A stretch of DNA of 64,000 bases from Bacteroidales bacterium (lineage in GTDB: Bacteria > Bacteroidota > Bacteroidia > Bacteroidales > UBA10428): positions 1 to 64,000 of the forward strand of contig JAFGBD010000074.1 of the NCBI GenBank assembly GCA_016933335.1, in the 5' to 3' direction. Both the position numbers and the translations under genes were made by a program. The notes beneath the pieces were generated by a model. The model did not search any database. It was given only the letters and a program-made list of their open reading frames with translations, and was not told where the DNA came from. Shown piece by piece: positions 47,809 through 58,408 of this stretch; within the stretch, counting starts at the first letter, position 1, and each line of letters begins with the position of its first letter.

Positions 47809-49134
47809 TTACATTGCCGAAGCAATCCCTCCGGCTCTTCCCTTTATTCTGCCTGACTTCATAAGTCCGTCATAATGTCGCATCAGCAGGTGACTTTCTA
47901 TTTGCTGAAGGGTATCCAGCACAACACCTACCATAATAAGTAACGAAGTGCCACCATAGAAATATGCAAATCCCGTTGAAATTCCGGCCATCATGGCAAA
48001 TGCAGGCATAATTGCGACAATTGCCAGAAACAATGAACCGGGAAGCGTAATTCTTGACATGATGGTATCAAGAAATTCTGCCGTTTTTCTGCCGGGCTTG
48101 ACACCCGGAACAAATCCCCCGTTTTTCTTCATGTCCTCCGCCATCTGTGTCGGATTTATGGTGATGGCAGTATAGAAATAGGTAAATAAAACGATCAGCA
48201 GCGCATTGGTAAAATTATACCAGAAACCGGTAGGGTTCGCAAAGGCGGCAATGAATCCGGATGCGCTGTCAGCTGTTACGTTTCTTGCAAAGGAAAGCGG
48301 TAACATCACAATTGCCTGCGCAAATATAATGGGCATCACTCCGGCAGCATTAACCTTAAGAGGTATATACTGCCTGACTCCGCCGTATTGTTTATTGCCA
48401 ACAATCCTCTTGGCATATTGTACCGGTATTCTCCTGGTACCTTGCACCAGTAAAATACTGACAACGAAAACAAGAAACAGAAATATGATTTCTACCAGGA
48501 ACATGACAAGTCCGCCACCGGCCTTTTCAAGGCGTGATGTTAATTCTGTCACAATGGCAAACGGGAACCGGGCAATGATACCAATCATAATGATCAAAGA
48601 TATACCGTTTCCTATTCCTTTATCGGTAATACGCTCGCCCAGCCACATGATAAACATGGTACCTGAGGTGAGAATAGTTACAGAGAGGAACAATCTCCAG
48701 AACCTTGTGATAGTGGGGATCCATGCATTATCCGGAATAATTGTCAGGTAGGAAGGTGCCTGTACCAGCAATATTACAATTGTTAACCACCTGGTAATCT
48801 GGTTGATTCTTCTTCGACCACTTTCGCCTTCCTTCTGTAATCGCTGAAAATACGGAACCGCAACTCCTAATAACTGGATGACAATTGAAGCAGATATATA
48901 AGGCATAATACCCAGTGCAAAAACAGATGCCCTGGAAAAAGCACCTCCGGAAAATATATCAATGATTCCAAGTACACCTTCGGTCTTAATATCCAGCAGT
49001 ATGGGATCCACTGTAGGTAATACGATATGAGCCCCCAAACGGTATATGACCAGGATCATTAGGGTATACATAATCCTTGAGCGTAGTTCCTCAATCTTGT
49101 AGATATTTTTTAAGGTTTCAATGAGAGCTTTCAT
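47809..49134 (-). CDS. secY: Protein translocase channel SecY
   Basis: The 441 residues form ten transmembrane helices of the Sec channel. Landmarks are SGGAFSRASVFALGIMPYISAS (plug and TM2 region), the PGxxPG-type loop GGFVPGVKPGRKT, and the C-terminal LMRHYDGLMKSGRIKGR that docks the ribosome. It lies 4 bases after rplO. Confidence 0.98.
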   Translation of the reverse strand: MKALIETLKNIYKIEELRSRIMYTLMILVIYRLGAHIVLPTVDPILLDIKTEGVLGIIDIFSGGAFSRASVFALGIMPYISASIVIQLLGVAVPYFQRLQKEGESGRRRINQITRWLTIVILLVQAPSYLTIIPDNAWIPTITRFWRLFLSVTILTSGTMFIMWLGERITDKGIGNGISLIIMIGIIARFPFAIVTELTSRLEKAGGGLVMFLVEIIFLFLVFVVSILLVQGTRRIPVQYAKRIVGNKQYGGVRQYIPLKVNAAGVMPIIFAQAIVMLPLSFARNVTADSASGFIAAFANPTGFWYNFTNALLIVLFTYFYTAITINPTQMAEDMKKNGGFVPGVKPGRKTAEFLDTIMSRITLPGSLFLAIVAIMPAFAMMAGISTGFAYFYGGTSLLIMVGVVLDTLQQIESHLLMRHYDGLMKSGRIKGRAGGIASAM

Positions 49135-49138
49135 TTAA

Positions 49139-49585
49139 TTATATTTTTGTGGCACTTCCCTGCAATGCTTCTATAGCAGAACTGGCTGACCTGGAAAAGG
49201 CATGTGCTTTGACATCCAGTTTCAGGGTAAGTTTACCATTGCCCAGTATTTTAATTAAATCGTTTTTAGATGCAAGTCCGGCTTTAACTATGGTTTGAAC
49301 ATCAATAGAATCAGTCTTGATCTTTTCAGCAAGTTTCTGAAGTGTATCCAGATTGATTCCTTTGTATTCCTTTCTGTTGATATTCTTAAAACCATATTTT
49401 GGAATTCTTCTCTGCAAGGGCATCTGACCTCCCTCGTGTCCGATCTTTGTTTTATACCCGGAACGGGATTTAGCACCTTTATGTCCTCTGGTGGCAGTTC
49501 CTCCTTTTCCGGATCCCTGGCCCCGTGCTATCCTTTTTCTGCTTTTAAGCGATCCCTTTGCTGGTTTCAATGTACTCAAGTCCAT
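49139..49585 (-). CDS. rplO: Ribosomal protein L15
   Basis: The 148-residue protein from ATG 49585 starts MDLSTLKPAKGSLKSRKRIARGQGSGKGGTATRG, the family's Gly/Lys-rich N-terminus. The globular C-terminal half (LTLKLDVKAHAFSRSASSAI) is normal. An upstream ATG would add six residues that lack conservation. It follows rpmD. Confidence 0.97.
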   Translation of the reverse strand: MDLSTLKPAKGSLKSRKRIARGQGSGKGGTATRGHKGAKSRSGYKTKIGHEGGQMPLQRRIPKYGFKNINRKEYKGINLDTLQKLAEKIKTDSIDVQTIVKAGLASKNDLIKILGNGKLTLKLDVKAHAFSRSASSAIEALQGSATKI

Positions 49586-49613
49586 ATGATCATGATTATG
49601 CAATTGTTCAAAA

Positions 49614-49793
49614 CTATAATTCTTCGACAGTTATCAGATGGCTCACTTTTTTTACCATACCCAGAATCTGAGGTGTTGCTTCAAGTTCACGGGTACTGTT
49701 AAGTTTTCTGAGACCGAGTGCCTGAAGTGTTCTCTTCTGTCTTTCTGTGCTTCCTATCTTACTTTTTGTATATTTAATTCTGATTTTGGTCAT
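49614..49793 (-). CDS. rpmD: Ribosomal protein L30
   Basis: The 59-residue product starts MTKIRIKYTKSKIGSTERQKRTL and has the L30 signature LRKLNSTRELEATPQILGMVKKV. I chose ATG 49793 because a longer open reading upstream lies inside rpsE in another frame. It lies between rpsE and rplO. Confidence 0.96.
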   Translation of the reverse strand: MTKIRIKYTKSKIGSTERQKRTLQALGLRKLNSTRELEATPQILGMVKKVSHLITVEEL

Positions 49794-49812
49794 AAATTTA
49801 TGTTTTTCAGAA

Positions 49813-50331
49813 CTAACCGTTAAACACTTTTGTAATATTAACACTACGCTGCTGTGCAATCGTATATGCATCTCTGAGTTCAAGCAGGGCCATAAAAGTT
49901 GCCTTAACCAGATTGTGAGGATTTGATGATCCTTTTGATTTGGCAAGGACATCTTTTATCCCCACGGTTTCAAGAACTGCACGCATTGCTCCGCCTGCTT
50001 TAACACCTGTTCCGCCTGAGGCCGGTTTGATAAACACCTGTGCACCTCCGTATTTTGCTATCTGTTCATGTGGAATGGTGCCATTGATGACAGGAACTTT
50101 AATCAGGTTTTTCTTGGCATCTTCCACTCCTTTTGCAATAGCAGTTGTGACTTCACTGGCTTTACCAAGTCCGTAACCAACAATGCCGTCCTCATTTCCG
50201 ACAACAACAATTGCCGAAAAACTGAATGTCCTTCCGCCCTTTGTGACCTTGGTAACTCTCTGGATACTTACCAGACGGTCTTTAAGGTCCAGGTCTATTG
50301 TTTTAACTTTTCTGATGGTTGATGTTGACAT
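49813..50331 (-). CDS. rpsE: Ribosomal protein S5
   Basis: The 172-residue protein has the N-terminal double-stranded-RNA-binding fold ([26 protein letters not shown]) and the C-terminal [21 protein letters not shown]5 contributes to decoding fidelity. It lies 6 bases after rplR. Confidence 0.98.
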   Translation of the reverse strand: MSTSTIRKVKTIDLDLKDRLVSIQRVTKVTKGGRTFSFSAIVVVGNEDGIVGYGLGKASEVTTAIAKGVEDAKKNLIKVPVINGTIPHEQIAKYGGAQVFIKPASGGTGVKAGGAMRAVLETVGIKDVLAKSKGSSNPHNLVKATFMALLELRDAYTIAQQRSVNITKVFNG

Positions 50332-50337
50332 GATACT

Positions 50338-50697
50338 TTAAAATTTTAAACCTGCTTCTCTGGCTGATTCTGCCAATGCTTTAACTCTTCCGTGGTACAG
50401 ATAGCCATTCCGGTCAAAAACCACGTTGGTAATTCCTGCTTCTTTCGATTTTTCAGCAGCAAGTTTACCAACAAGTTTTGCCTGCTCAGACTTGTTAATA
50501 TCCTTCTTTTCTGCAATACTCCTGTTCAGTGATGATACCGACAAAAGTGTTTTGCCTTCGTTATCGTCAATGAACTGGACATATATTTGTTTATTGCTTC
50601 TGAATACTGACATACGGGGCCTTTCTTTTGTGCCCGAAATATGCTTCCTGATTCTGTGCTTTATTCTTATTCTTCTTCTTTGTACTGTAAGAGTCAT
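50338..50697 (-). CDS. rplR: Ribosomal protein L18
   Basis: The 119-residue protein binds 5S rRNA. Motifs are [33 protein letters not shown] at the N-terminus and the C-terminal [28 protein letters not shown]. Length is standard. It follows rplF by 17 bases. Confidence 0.98.
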   Translation of the reverse strand: MTLTVQRRRIRIKHRIRKHISGTKERPRMSVFRSNKQIYVQFIDDNEGKTLLSVSSLNRSIAEKKDINKSEQAKLVGKLAAEKSKEAGITNVVFDRNGYLYHGRVKALAESAREAGLKF

Positions 50698-50714
50698 TTT
50701 ACAATGATTTAAAA

Positions 50715-51272
50715 TTATGTTGCACTGGCAGTTTTTCCGGCTTTTTTCCTTATTTGTTCACCGACAAACCTGATGCCTTTCCCTTTATAGGGTTCAGGTT
50801 TCCTCAAAGAGCGTATTTTGGCTGCAACCTCGCCCAGCAGCTGTTTGTCGGCACTTGTCAGCGTGATCACCGGATTGCTTCTCTTTTCAGTTTTTGCTTC
50901 AATTTTTATTTCCTTGGGTACCATGATATGTATGTCATGAGAATAACCCAGGCTCAATTCAAGTATCTGACCTTTTACTTCGGCTTTATATCCAACCCCG
51001 ACCAATTCCTGTTGTATGGTGAATCCTTGTGAGACACCCGTTATCATGTTATTGACAAGAGCTCTGTAAAGTCCGTGCATACTGCGGTGTCTTTTCTGGT
51101 CGGTTGGTCTCTCAAACGACACCTCACTGTCATTTACCTTCACAGTGATGTCCCGGTCTACTTTGCGTGTCAGTTCACCTTTCGGCCCTTTTACTGTAAC
51201 AATGTTATCCGGACTAACAGTGACTGTTACGCCTTCAGGAATTGTAACTGGCTGTTTTCCTATTCGTGACAT
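50715..51272 (-). CDS. rplF: Ribosomal protein L6
   Basis: The 185-residue protein has two similar alpha/beta domains. [18 protein letters not shown] starts it and [16 protein letters not shown] is the family signature near the C-terminus. It follows rpsH by 16 bases. Confidence 0.98.
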   Translation of the reverse strand: MSRIGKQPVTIPEGVTVTVSPDNIVTVKGPKGELTRKVDRDITVKVNDSEVSFERPTDQKRHRSMHGLYRALVNNMITGVSQGFTIQQELVGVGYKAEVKGQILELSLGYSHDIHIMVPKEIKIEAKTEKRSNPVITLTSADKQLLGEVAAKIRSLRKPEPYKGKGIRFVGEQIRKKAGKTASAT

Positions 51273-51288
51273 TTGTTATTCCTCCGGT

Positions 51289-51684
51289 TTAATAAACATA
51301 ACATAATACTTCTCCTCCGATATTCTGCACCCTGGCCTCCTTGTCTGTCATCACTCCTTTTGATGTGGACAGAATCGCAATTCCCATACCATTGAGTACT
51401 CTGGGTACTTTCTTTTTGTCAACATATTGTCTTAATCCGGGTCTGCTGATTCTCTCAAGCGATTTAATGGCCGGCAGTTTGGATTCCGGATGATATTTCA
51501 GTGCGATTTTGATTTTGCCCTGAAGCTTATCGTTTTCAAATTTATAATTCAGGATATATCCTTTATCATAAAGAATTCTTGTAATATCTTTCTTCAGGTT
51601 TGAAGCCGGAATTTCAACAATCTTATGCTTTGCCATGATTGCGTTTCTGATTCTGGTCAGATAATCTGAAATTGGATCTGTCAT
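51289..51684 (-). CDS. rpsH: Ribosomal protein S8
   Basis: The 131-residue protein begins [20 protein letters not shown] and ends with the signature [21 protein letters not shown]8 binds central-domain 16S rRNA and, in E. coli, represses spc-operon translation; whether it does so here is not shown. It follows rpsN by 20 bases. Confidence 0.98.
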   Translation of the reverse strand: MTDPISDYLTRIRNAIMAKHKIVEIPASNLKKDITRILYDKGYILNYKFENDKLQGKIKIALKYHPESKLPAIKSLERISRPGLRQYVDKKKVPRVLNGMGIAILSTSKGVMTDKEARVQNIGGEVLCYVY

Positions 51685-51704
51685 ATTTTACCTTGTATTA
51701 TAAA

Positions 51705-51974
51705 TTACCAACTCGCTTTCTTAATACCCGGGATCAGTCCCTGCGAAGCCATCTCCCTGAAACAAATCCTGCTTATACCAAATTGCCTGATGTATCCTTT
51801 GGGCCTGCCTGTAAGCTTACACCGGTTATGGAGTCTTATCGGGTTTGAATTTCTGGGCAGCCTGCTGAGGGCCTGATAATCACCTTCCTTTTTAAGTCTG
51901 GCTCTTTTTTCTGCATATCTTGCAACAAGTTTTGCCCTTCTTATTTCACGGGCTTTCATTGATTCTTTTGCCAT
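51705..51974 (-). CDS. rpsN: Ribosomal protein S14, zinc-independent
   Basis: The 89-residue protein from ATG 51974 starts [17 protein letters not shown] and contains [29 protein letters not shown]. It is the longer, Cys-cluster-free form. A longer upstream reading would overlap rplE, so this start is preferred. It begins 1 base after the rplE stop. Confidence 0.97.
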   Translation of the reverse strand: MAKESMKAREIRRAKLVARYAEKRARLKKEGDYQALSRLPRNSNPIRLHNRCKLTGRPKGYIRQFGISRICFREMASQGLIPGIKKASW

Positions 51975-51975
51975 G

Positions 51976-52533
51976 TTAATTTCTTTTAATATTTTTAAAG
52001 GGTAGTCCGAATTCCCGCAAAAGGGCAAATCCTTCTTCATCGGTATTTGCAGTTGTCACAAATGTTATTTCCATCCCGATTATTTTATTGATCTTATCAA
52101 TATCGATTTCGGAGAAAATGATTTGCTCACTTACTCCCAGGGTATAATTGCCCCTGCCATCCAGTTTGTTGTTCACTCCCTTGAAATCCCTTATTCTGGG
52201 CAGTGCTATGCAAATAAGCCTTTCAAGGAATTCGTACATTTTATCCTTTCTCAGGGTTACTTTTACTCCGATCGGCATCTTTCGGCGCAACTTGAAATTG
52301 GAAATGTCTTTTTTAGACATCGTCTGGATTGCTTTTTGACCGGCAATCAATGCAAGCTCCTCCTGTGCAATGTCAACCATCTTCTTATCTGCCACTGCCT
52401 GACCCACGCCCTGGTTGATTATTATTTTTTCCAATCTGGGCACCTGCATAACTGTCTTATAGCCAAATTCTTTCATCAAAGCTGGCACAATTTCGGATTT
52501 ATACCTGGTTTTTAAATTTGGTTCGTAAGCCAT
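51976..52533 (-). CDS. rplE: Ribosomal protein L5
   Basis: L5 binds 5S rRNA and contacts the P-site tRNA. The 185-residue protein from ATG 52533 contains [43 protein letters not shown] and [18 protein letters not shown]. The ATG overlaps the rplX stop as TGATG, implying translational coupling; a GTG one codon upstream is an alternative. Confidence 0.97.
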   Translation of the reverse strand: MAYEPNLKTRYKSEIVPALMKEFGYKTVMQVPRLEKIIINQGVGQAVADKKMVDIAQEELALIAGQKAIQTMSKKDISNFKLRRKMPIGVKVTLRKDKMYEFLERLICIALPRIRDFKGVNNKLDGRGNYTLGVSEQIIFSEIDIDKINKIIGMEITFVTTANTDEEGFALLREFGLPFKNIKRN

Positions 52534-52862
52534 CACTTGATCTCCTCCCCTGATTTTTTAGAATATCTGACAAGTTTATTGTCTTTATTTAGTTTTCTGC
52601 CTATTCTGGCAGGTTTACCCGAAGAAGGATCAAGAAGCATCAGGTTTGAAATGTGAATGGTAGCTTCTTTTTTTATGATACCTCCCTGGGGGGCTTTTGC
52701 ATTAGGTTTGGTATGCTTTGATACCAGGTTGATACCCTCAACAATAGCTCTTTCAGAATTTTTTAAGACTTCAAGAACCCTGCCTTTCTGTCCCTTATAC
52801 TCACCGGTGTTCACATAGACTGTGTCACCTTTCTTGATGTGCAATTTCTTATGCATTGACAT
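52533..52862 (-). CDS. rplX: Ribosomal protein L24
   Basis: The 109-residue KOW-domain protein has [25 protein letters not shown] near its start and [19 protein letters not shown]. It initiates 50S assembly. It lies between rplN and rplE and overlaps the latter by one base. Confidence 0.98.
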   Translation of the reverse strand: MSMHKKLHIKKGDTVYVNTGEYKGQKGRVLEVLKNSERAIVEGINLVSKHTKPNAKAPQGGIIKKEATIHISNLMLLDPSSGKPARIGRKLNKDNKLVRYSKKSGEEIK

Positions 52863-52868
52863 TTGTTT

Positions 52869-53234
52869 TTATAATACTTCAGGTGCCAGTGATACAATCT
52901 TCATATACTTATCCCTCAGTTCCCTCGCTACAGGTCCGAAAATACGTGTACCTCTGAGTTCATCAACGTTGTTCAGCAGAACGCATGCATTATCATCAAA
53001 CCGGATATATGAACCGTCATTTCTTCTGATTTCTTTTTTGGTTCTTACAACAACTGCTTTGCTAACGGTTCCTTTTTTGATATCTCCTGAAGCAATGGCA
53101 CTTTTGACAGTCACCACGACTTTATCCCCGATACTTGCATAGCGTTTGCCTGTTCCTCCAAGAACACGAATACAGAGAACCTCCTTGGCTCCGCTGTTAT
53201 CGGCAACTGTTAATCTACTTTCCTGTTGTATCAT
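52869..53234 (-). CDS. rplN: Ribosomal protein L14
   Basis: The 121-residue protein begins [27 protein letters not shown] and holds the signature [14 protein letters not shown]. It forms an intersubunit bridge. It follows rpsQ by 2 bases. Confidence 0.98.
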   Translation of the reverse strand: MIQQESRLTVADNSGAKEVLCIRVLGGTGKRYASIGDKVVVTVKSAIASGDIKKGTVSKAVVVRTKKEIRRNDGSYIRFDDNACVLLNNVDELRGTRIFGPVARELRDKYMKIVSLAPEVL

Positions 53235-53236
53235 GA

Positions 53237-53494
53237 CTATTTGGCTCTTTCAATGATTTCAACTAATCTCCAGCATTTATTTTTGCTTAAAGGACGGGTT
53301 TCCATAATGCGCACAAGGTCACCGACATTGCATTCATTCTTTTCGTCATGTGCCATGAACCTGGATGTCCTGTTTACGAATTTACCGTAAATAGGATGTT
53401 TCATCTTCCGTTTTTCAGCAACAACAATTGACTTGTTCATTCCGTTACTTACTACAATACCAATCCTTTCTTTTCTAAGATTCCTTTTTTCCAT
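53237..53494 (-). CDS. rpsQ: Ribosomal protein S17
   Basis: The 85-residue OB-fold protein contains [37 protein letters not shown] and the signature [16 protein letters not shown]. It lies 10 bases after rpmC. Confidence 0.98.
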   Translation of the reverse strand: MEKRNLRKERIGIVVSNGMNKSIVVAEKRKMKHPIYGKFVNRTSRFMAHDEKNECNVGDLVRIMETRPLSKNKCWRLVEIIERAK

Positions 53495-53504
53495 TTATCT
53501 TTAA

Positions 53505-53714
53505 TTAGCTTTTTTGCAAATTTTCCTGCATTTGTTTTTCTTTCAGAATGGTCTTCAGTCTTGCAAGATTACGTCTTGATGCCCTGATTTTCATAGGATT
53601 GTCAAGAGGAGAAATGGCATGGTTCAACTTCTGTTTGGTAATGAAGTTTTCTTCATTTTCAATTCTCTCAATGATTTCATTTAATGTTAATTCTCTGATC
53701 TCTTGAGGTTTCAT
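53505..53714 (-). CDS. rpmC: Ribosomal protein L29
   Basis: The 69-residue helical protein begins MKPQEIRELTLNEIIERIENE and contains the KIRASRRNLARLKTIL-type signature (MKIRASRRNLARLKTI). L29 sits near the exit tunnel. A 75-base gap separates it from rplP, larger than usual for this operon. Confidence 0.97.
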   Translation of the reverse strand: MKPQEIRELTLNEIIERIENEENFITKQKLNHAISPLDNPMKIRASRRNLARLKTILKEKQMQENLQKS

Positions 53715-53789
53715 ACCTATCTATATTTTGTCTTTTATGTTCCTGTTTAATTCTCCCCGAATTACCGGGATTTGTCTCATGCATGTTTT

Positions 53790-54212
53790 TTAAACTTCGG
53801 CAAAGTCGTGCCTTACAACAAATTTTGTTGTAATAGGCAGTTTTTGTGCTCCCAGACGCAAAGCTTCCCTGGCAATGTCAAAAGGTACACCTTCTATTTC
53901 AATCAGTATTCTTCCTGATTTAACAGGTGCAACAAATCCTTCAGGTGCGCCTTTACCTTTTCCCATACGTACTTCAGCCGGCTTTTTGGTAATAGGCTTA
54001 TCAGGGAAAATCCTTATCCAGATCTGCCCTTCACGTTTCATATGACGTGTGACAGCCTGACGGGCGGCCTCGATTTGCCTTCCTGTTACCCATGTTGACT
54101 GCAGGGCCTTAATTCCAAAAGAACCAAAGGCAAGCTGGTTACCTCTCTGGGCATTGCCTTTCATTCGCCCTTTTTGCTGTCTTCTGTATTTTGTCTTTTT
54201 TGGTTGTAACAT
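53790..54212 (-). CDS. rplP: Ribosomal protein L16
   Basis: The 140-residue protein starts [20 protein letters not shown] and has the signatures [25 protein letters not shown] and VRHDFAEV at the end. L16 organises the A-site region of the 50S subunit. It follows rpsC by 21 bases. Confidence 0.98.
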   Translation of the reverse strand: MLQPKKTKYRRQQKGRMKGNAQRGNQLAFGSFGIKALQSTWVTGRQIEAARQAVTRHMKREGQIWIRIFPDKPITKKPAEVRMGKGKGAPEGFVAPVKSGRILIEIEGVPFDIAREALRLGAQKLPITTKFVVRHDFAEV

Positions 54213-54233
54213 CTCTATGGATCAATTACATTG

Positions 54234-54941
54234 TTATGATGATTTATTCCTTTTTTTCCTGAAACCGCCCTTTACCTTCTGAGCTTTTGCTTCAATGTTG
54301 GGTGAAAGATCCCTGTGACCGTATATCTCTCCTTTACAAATCCAGACTTTAATTCCTATCAGACCAACTTTTGTAAGTGCCTCGGCAAGTGCAAAATCAA
54401 TATCTGACCGGAATGTATGCAATGGTGTTCTTCCTTCTTTATACATTTCTGATCTGGCCATTTCAGCTCCACCGAGTCTGCCTGATATCAATACCTTAAT
54501 TCCTTCTGCTCCCATTCTCATGGTAGAAGCCATTGCCATTTTGATAGCCCTGCGATATGATACTTTGCCTTCAACCTGGCGTGCAATATTGTTGGCAACA
54601 ATGGTGGCATCAAGTTCGGGTCTTTTGACTTCAAAAATATTGATCTGTACTTCTTTATTTGTTATCTTTTTCAGTTCTTCCTTTAGTTTGTCAACCTCCT
54701 GTCCTCCCTTACCAATAATAATACCCGGACGGGCTGTATTAACCGTTACAGTGATCAGTTTAAGTGTCCGCTCAATAACAATTTTTGATATGCTTGCCTT
54801 TGCAAGACGGGCATTCAGATATTTTCGAATCTTATAATCTTCAGTCAGTTTTTCAGCGTAATTATTGCCCCCATACCAGTTGGAATCCCAACCTTTGATG
54901 ATTCCCAGTCTGTTGCTTATCGGATTTGCTTTTTGTCCCAT
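54234..54941 (-). CDS. rpsC: Ribosomal protein S3
   Basis: The 235-residue protein has the KH domain with [20 protein letters not shown] and the C-terminal [27 protein letters not shown]3 forms the mRNA entry site together with S4 and S5. It follows rplV by 5 bases. Confidence 0.98.
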   Translation of the reverse strand: MGQKANPISNRLGIIKGWDSNWYGGNNYAEKLTEDYKIRKYLNARLAKASISKIVIERTLKLITVTVNTARPGIIIGKGGQEVDKLKEELKKITNKEVQINIFEVKRPELDATIVANNIARQVEGKVSYRRAIKMAMASTMRMGAEGIKVLISGRLGGAEMARSEMYKEGRTPLHTFRSDIDFALAEALTKVGLIGIKVWICKGEIYGHRDLSPNIEAKAQKVKGGFRKKRNKSS

Positions 54942-54946
54942 TAATA

Positions 54947-55366
54947 TTATTTTGTTTGACTTTCTGTTACTTCTGTTAAGCTATCAATGATAACCGTTAC
55001 ATGATTTGATCGTTTACGTATCCTGTATGCCCTGCCCTGGGGCGCCGGACGCAGTCTTTTTAATGTTCTGCCCTGGTCAACAAAAACCTCTTTAACAAAC
55101 AGACTGCTGTCTTCAAGCCGCTTTTCCTCATTTTTATTCTGCCAGTTTGAAATAGCGGAAAGTAGCAGTTTTTCCAGTTTTCTTGATGCTTCCTTGTTAT
55201 TGAATTTTAACAGATCGAGAGCACGGTTTACTTCCTGTCCCCTTATCATGTCAGCAAGCAACCTCATTTTGCGTGGTGAGGTCGGGCAATTCTTTAAGAC
55301 CGCCATGTATTGCTCTTTTTTCTCTGTTTTTCTCTGTTCGGCTTTATTTCTTTTCCTGGCACCCAT
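54947..55366 (-). CDS. rplV: Ribosomal protein L22
   Basis: The 139-residue protein has a lineage-typical basic N-terminal extension ([17 protein letters not shown]), then [29 protein letters not shown] and the tunnel-loop region [21 protein letters not shown]. It follows rpsS by 28 bases. Confidence 0.97.
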   Translation of the reverse strand: MGARKRNKAEQRKTEKKEQYMAVLKNCPTSPRKMRLLADMIRGQEVNRALDLLKFNNKEASRKLEKLLLSAISNWQNKNEEKRLEDSSLFVKEVFVDQGRTLKRLRPAPQGRAYRIRKRSNHVTVIIDSLTEVTESQTK

Positions 55367-55394
55367 TTTTTAATACTTTATAATCTACAAGATG

Positions 55395-55661
55395 TTATCT
55401 CTGTTTACCTCCATGACCTCTGAATATTCTGGTAGGCGCAAACTCTCCGAGCTTATGTCCGACCATGTTTTCAGTAATGTAAACAGGAATAAATTTATTT
55501 CCGTTATGCACTGCTATGGTATGTCCTACAAAATCAGGAGATATTTCTGATCTTCTGGACCATGTTTTTGTTACAGATTTTTTATTTGTTTTATTCATTT
55601 CAAGAATTCTCTTCTCAAGCTTGAAATCGATAAACGGACCTTTTTTAACTGATCTGCTCAT
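55395..55661 (-). CDS. rpsS: Ribosomal protein S19
   Basis: The 88-residue head protein starts [19 protein letters not shown] and has the signature [22 protein letters not shown]. It forms a heterodimer with S13 in the 30S head. It follows rplB by 14 bases. Confidence 0.98.
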   Translation of the reverse strand: MSRSVKKGPFIDFKLEKRILEMNKTNKKSVTKTWSRRSEISPDFVGHTIAVHNGNKFIPVYITENMVGHKLGEFAPTRIFRGHGGKQR

Positions 55662-55675
55662 AGTTTAATTTTCTT

Positions 55676-56497
55676 TTACTTTCTCTTTTCAATGATGTAT
55701 TTATTTGAAAGCTTTTTCTTTGACCTTGTCTTGTATCCTTTGGCAGGAGTCCCATTCCGCGATCTGGGATGTCCTCCGGATGCACGTCCTTCTCCGCCAC
55801 CCATGGGATGATCGACAGGATTCATGGCGACTCCCCTTGTCCGGGGTCTTCTGCCCATCCATCTGGTACGTCCTGCTTTTCCTGATTTTTCAATGCCGTG
55901 ATCCGAATTGGAAACCGTTCCTACTGTTGCCCTGCATGTGGTAAGTACCATGCGTGATTCCCCTGACGGAAGTTTGATGATGGCATATTTTCCGTCACGT
56001 GATGTCAGCTGGGCATATGAACCGGCACTTCGTGCCATCATACCTCCCTGCCCGGGTTTCAGCTCAATATTGTGGATCAGGGTTCCCAGGGGGATTTCTG
56101 ATAATGCAAGACAATTTCCGATTTCAGGAGCAATGCCGTTACCCGAACGGACAGTCTGTCCTATTTTTAATCCGTGAGGTGCAATAATATACCTTTTCTC
56201 ACCATCTTCGTAAATCAGCAATGCAATGCGTGCTGTGCGGTTCGGATCATACTCAATGGATTTCACTACTGCTGCAATCCCATCCTTATTCCGGTGAAAA
56301 TCTATCAGTCTGTACTGCCGTTTATGACCACCGCCAATATATCTCATGGTCATTCTGCCGGAATTGTTTCTGCCACCGGATTTCTTTAACGGTACCAGCA
56401 GCGATTTTTCAGGAGTACCTGTGCTGATATCGTCAAATGTCGAGATTACTTTGTGTCTTTGACCTGGTGTTACAGGTTTTAATTTTCTTACAGCCAT
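55676..56497 (-). CDS. rplB: Ribosomal protein L2
   Basis: The 273-residue protein contains [17 protein letters not shown], the RSAGSYAQL segment and the C-terminal [21 protein letters not shown], whose His is close to the peptidyl-transferase centre. Length is standard. It follows rplW by 6 bases. Confidence 0.98.
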   Translation of the reverse strand: MAVRKLKPVTPGQRHKVISTFDDISTGTPEKSLLVPLKKSGGRNNSGRMTMRYIGGGHKRQYRLIDFHRNKDGIAAVVKSIEYDPNRTARIALLIYEDGEKRYIIAPHGLKIGQTVRSGNGIAPEIGNCLALSEIPLGTLIHNIELKPGQGGMMARSAGSYAQLTSRDGKYAIIKLPSGESRMVLTTCRATVGTVSNSDHGIEKSGKAGRTRWMGRRPRTRGVAMNPVDHPMGGGEGRASGGHPRSRNGTPAKGYKTRSKKKLSNKYIIEKRK

Positions 56498-56503
56498 TTT
56501 ATT

Positions 56504-56800
56504 TTAGATATTGCTATAAAAATCAATCGAATCACCTTCTACTAATGTCACAATTGCCTTTTTGCAGGAGGATGTCTTTCCGCTGATAATTCCTGCCCGC
56601 GTGTATCTCATTTTTCGTTTCCCGGGATAACGCATTGTATTGACCGAGGCAACTGTCACACCATAAAGTTCTTCAATAGCTTTCTTTATCTGAAGCTTAT
56701 TAGCCCTTTTATCAACGACAAATCCATATCTGTTCAAATCTTCAGTTTGAGCAGTGGCTTTTTCTGTTACTATGGGCTTTATAAGTATATTCATCTTCAA
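56504..56800 (-). CDS. rplW: Ribosomal protein L23
   Basis: The 98-residue protein begins MKMNILIKPIVTEKATAQTE and contains VDKRANKLQIKKAIEELYGV. L23 is the exit-tunnel docking site for trigger factor and SRP. An ATG two codons downstream could also serve as start. It follows rplD by 2 bases. Confidence 0.97.
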   Translation of the reverse strand: MKMNILIKPIVTEKATAQTEDLNRYGFVVDKRANKLQIKKAIEELYGVTVASVNTMRYPGKRKMRYTRAGIISGKTSSCKKAIVTLVEGDSIDFYSNI

Positions 56801-56802
56801 TA

Positions 56803-57429
56803 CTAATTAAGTATGTTTTGTAAAACTTCAAGTGAGCTCTCTACAAATACAAGAGATGAACAGTTCATTATGTCGTATGTAGTTAATTCAGAAACTGTTA
56901 CAACCTTTGTTCCGGGTATATTTCGGGAGGACAAATATATATTTTTATTTGGTTGATTTAAAATAATCAATGACTTTTTGTCCTGAACCTTTAGATTGTT
57001 GAGGATATCGGCATATTCTTTTGTTTTCGGGGATTCAATGGAAAAGTCCTCAATGACCTTGATACATTTATCTTTTGCTTTATAAGCGAGAGCTGATTTT
57101 CTGGCCAGCTTTTTTACTTTCTTGTTCAGCTTGAATGAATAGTCTTTCGGCTGAGGTCCGAAAGCGCGTCCTCCTCCCCTGAATATGGGTGATTTGATGT
57201 TACCGGCACGTGCAGTTCCTGTACCCTTTTGTCTCTTTATTTTTCTGGTACTGCCGACGATCTCCCATCTTTCTTTTGTCTTATGCGTACCCTGGCGTTG
57301 ATTGGCCATGTATTGTTTTACGTCAAGGTATATGGCATGATCGTTAGGTTCAATACCGAAAATGGTGTCTTTCAGTTCGATCTTTTTTCCGGTATCCTCG
57401 CCGGTGATATTCAATACATTTAATTTCAT
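56803..57429 (-). CDS. rplD: Ribosomal protein L4
   Basis: The 208-residue protein has the tunnel-loop segment [31 protein letters not shown] and a globular C-terminal domain. In E. coli L4 also regulates the S10 operon; no matching leader is evident here. It follows rplC by 15 bases. Confidence 0.98.
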   Translation of the reverse strand: MKLNVLNITGEDTGKKIELKDTIFGIEPNDHAIYLDVKQYMANQRQGTHKTKERWEIVGSTRKIKRQKGTGTARAGNIKSPIFRGGGRAFGPQPKDYSFKLNKKVKKLARKSALAYKAKDKCIKVIEDFSIESPKTKEYADILNNLKVQDKKSLIILNQPNKNIYLSSRNIPGTKVVTVSELTTYDIMNCSSLVFVESSLEVLQNILN

Positions 57430-57444
57430 TCTCTTTCAGTTTTA

Positions 57445-58074
57445 TCAGGTTCTGTCCGGACTCTCAATTATCACGTACGATCCCTTGGATCCCGGGACTG
57501 ATCCCTTGAGAAAAATCATATTGTTCTCAGGTATTATTTTAACTATTTTAAGATTAAGTATTTTAACAGTTTTATTTCCTGTCTGTCCCGCCATTCTCAT
57601 ACCTTTAAAAACCCTTGAAGGATAAGAGGAAGCACCCATCGAACCAGGATGCCTGGCCCGGTTATGCTGTCCGTGTGTTGCATCATTGACACCCCTGAAA
57701 CCGTATTTCTTGACAACTCCCTGAAATCCCTTTCCTTTAGACTGCGCTGTAACATCAAGCCAGATGTCGTTTTTAAAATATTCCACGGTAATAATGTCAC
57801 CCGGTTTCCAGTGCCTGACAAATCCTTTCAGTTCAATGAGTCTTCTCTTGGGTGGTGTACCGGATTTCTTAAAATGACCTATCATGGCTTTGGTGCTTTT
57901 CTTTTCCTTCTGATCATCATAGGCCAGCTGAATGGCATCATATCCGTCTGTTTCTTCAGTTTTCACCTGTGTAACAACACATGGTCCGGCCTGCAGTACG
58001 GTGCATGGAATATTGTTTCCGTCTTTGTCAAAAACAGAAGTCATTCCTATCTTTTTTCCTATTAATCCGGGCAT
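57445..58074 (-). CDS. rplC: Ribosomal protein L3
   Basis: The 209-residue protein starts [19 protein letters not shown] and has the signature [23 protein letters not shown] and the HRHPGS-like RARHPGSMG loop. L3 approaches the peptidyl-transferase centre. It follows rpsJ by 17 bases. Confidence 0.98.
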   Translation of the reverse strand: MPGLIGKKIGMTSVFDKDGNNIPCTVLQAGPCVVTQVKTEETDGYDAIQLAYDDQKEKKSTKAMIGHFKKSGTPPKRRLIELKGFVRHWKPGDIITVEYFKNDIWLDVTAQSKGKGFQGVVKKYGFRGVNDATHGQHNRARHPGSMGASSYPSRVFKGMRMAGQTGNKTVKILNLKIVKIIPENNMIFLKGSVPGSKGSYVIIESPDRT

Positions 58075-58091
58075 TTTTCCAGGTTTTTAAT

Positions 58092-58397
58092 TTAGACTTT
58101 AATTTCTACTTCAACTCCACTGGGCAATTCAAGTTTCATCAGTGCATCTATCGTTTTTGGTGTTGAGCTGTATATATCCAGTAGTCTTTTGTATGATGAA
58201 AGCTGGAATTGTTCCCTTGATTTTTTATTTACAAATGGTGAGCGTAAAACAGTGAACACCCTTTTGTGAGTTGGCAGCGGAATGGGTCCGCTGACTACCG
58301 CGCCTGTGGATTTCACGGTTTTAACAATTTTTTCCGCTGATTTGTCCACCAGGTTATGATCATAAGATTTCAATTTGATTCTGATTTTCTGGCTCAT
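58092..58397 (-). CDS. rpsJ: Ribosomal protein S10
   Basis: The 101-residue protein begins [25 protein letters not shown] and has the signature [19 protein letters not shown]. In many bacteria tuf lies between fusA and rpsJ; here only 11 bases separate them, so the str and S10 units are fused without tuf. Confidence 0.98.
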   Translation of the reverse strand: MSQKIRIKLKSYDHNLVDKSAEKIVKTVKSTGAVVSGPIPLPTHKRVFTVLRSPFVNKKSREQFQLSSYKRLLDIYSSTPKTIDALMKLELPSGVEVEIKV

Positions 58398-58408
58398 TGT
58401 ATTAATTA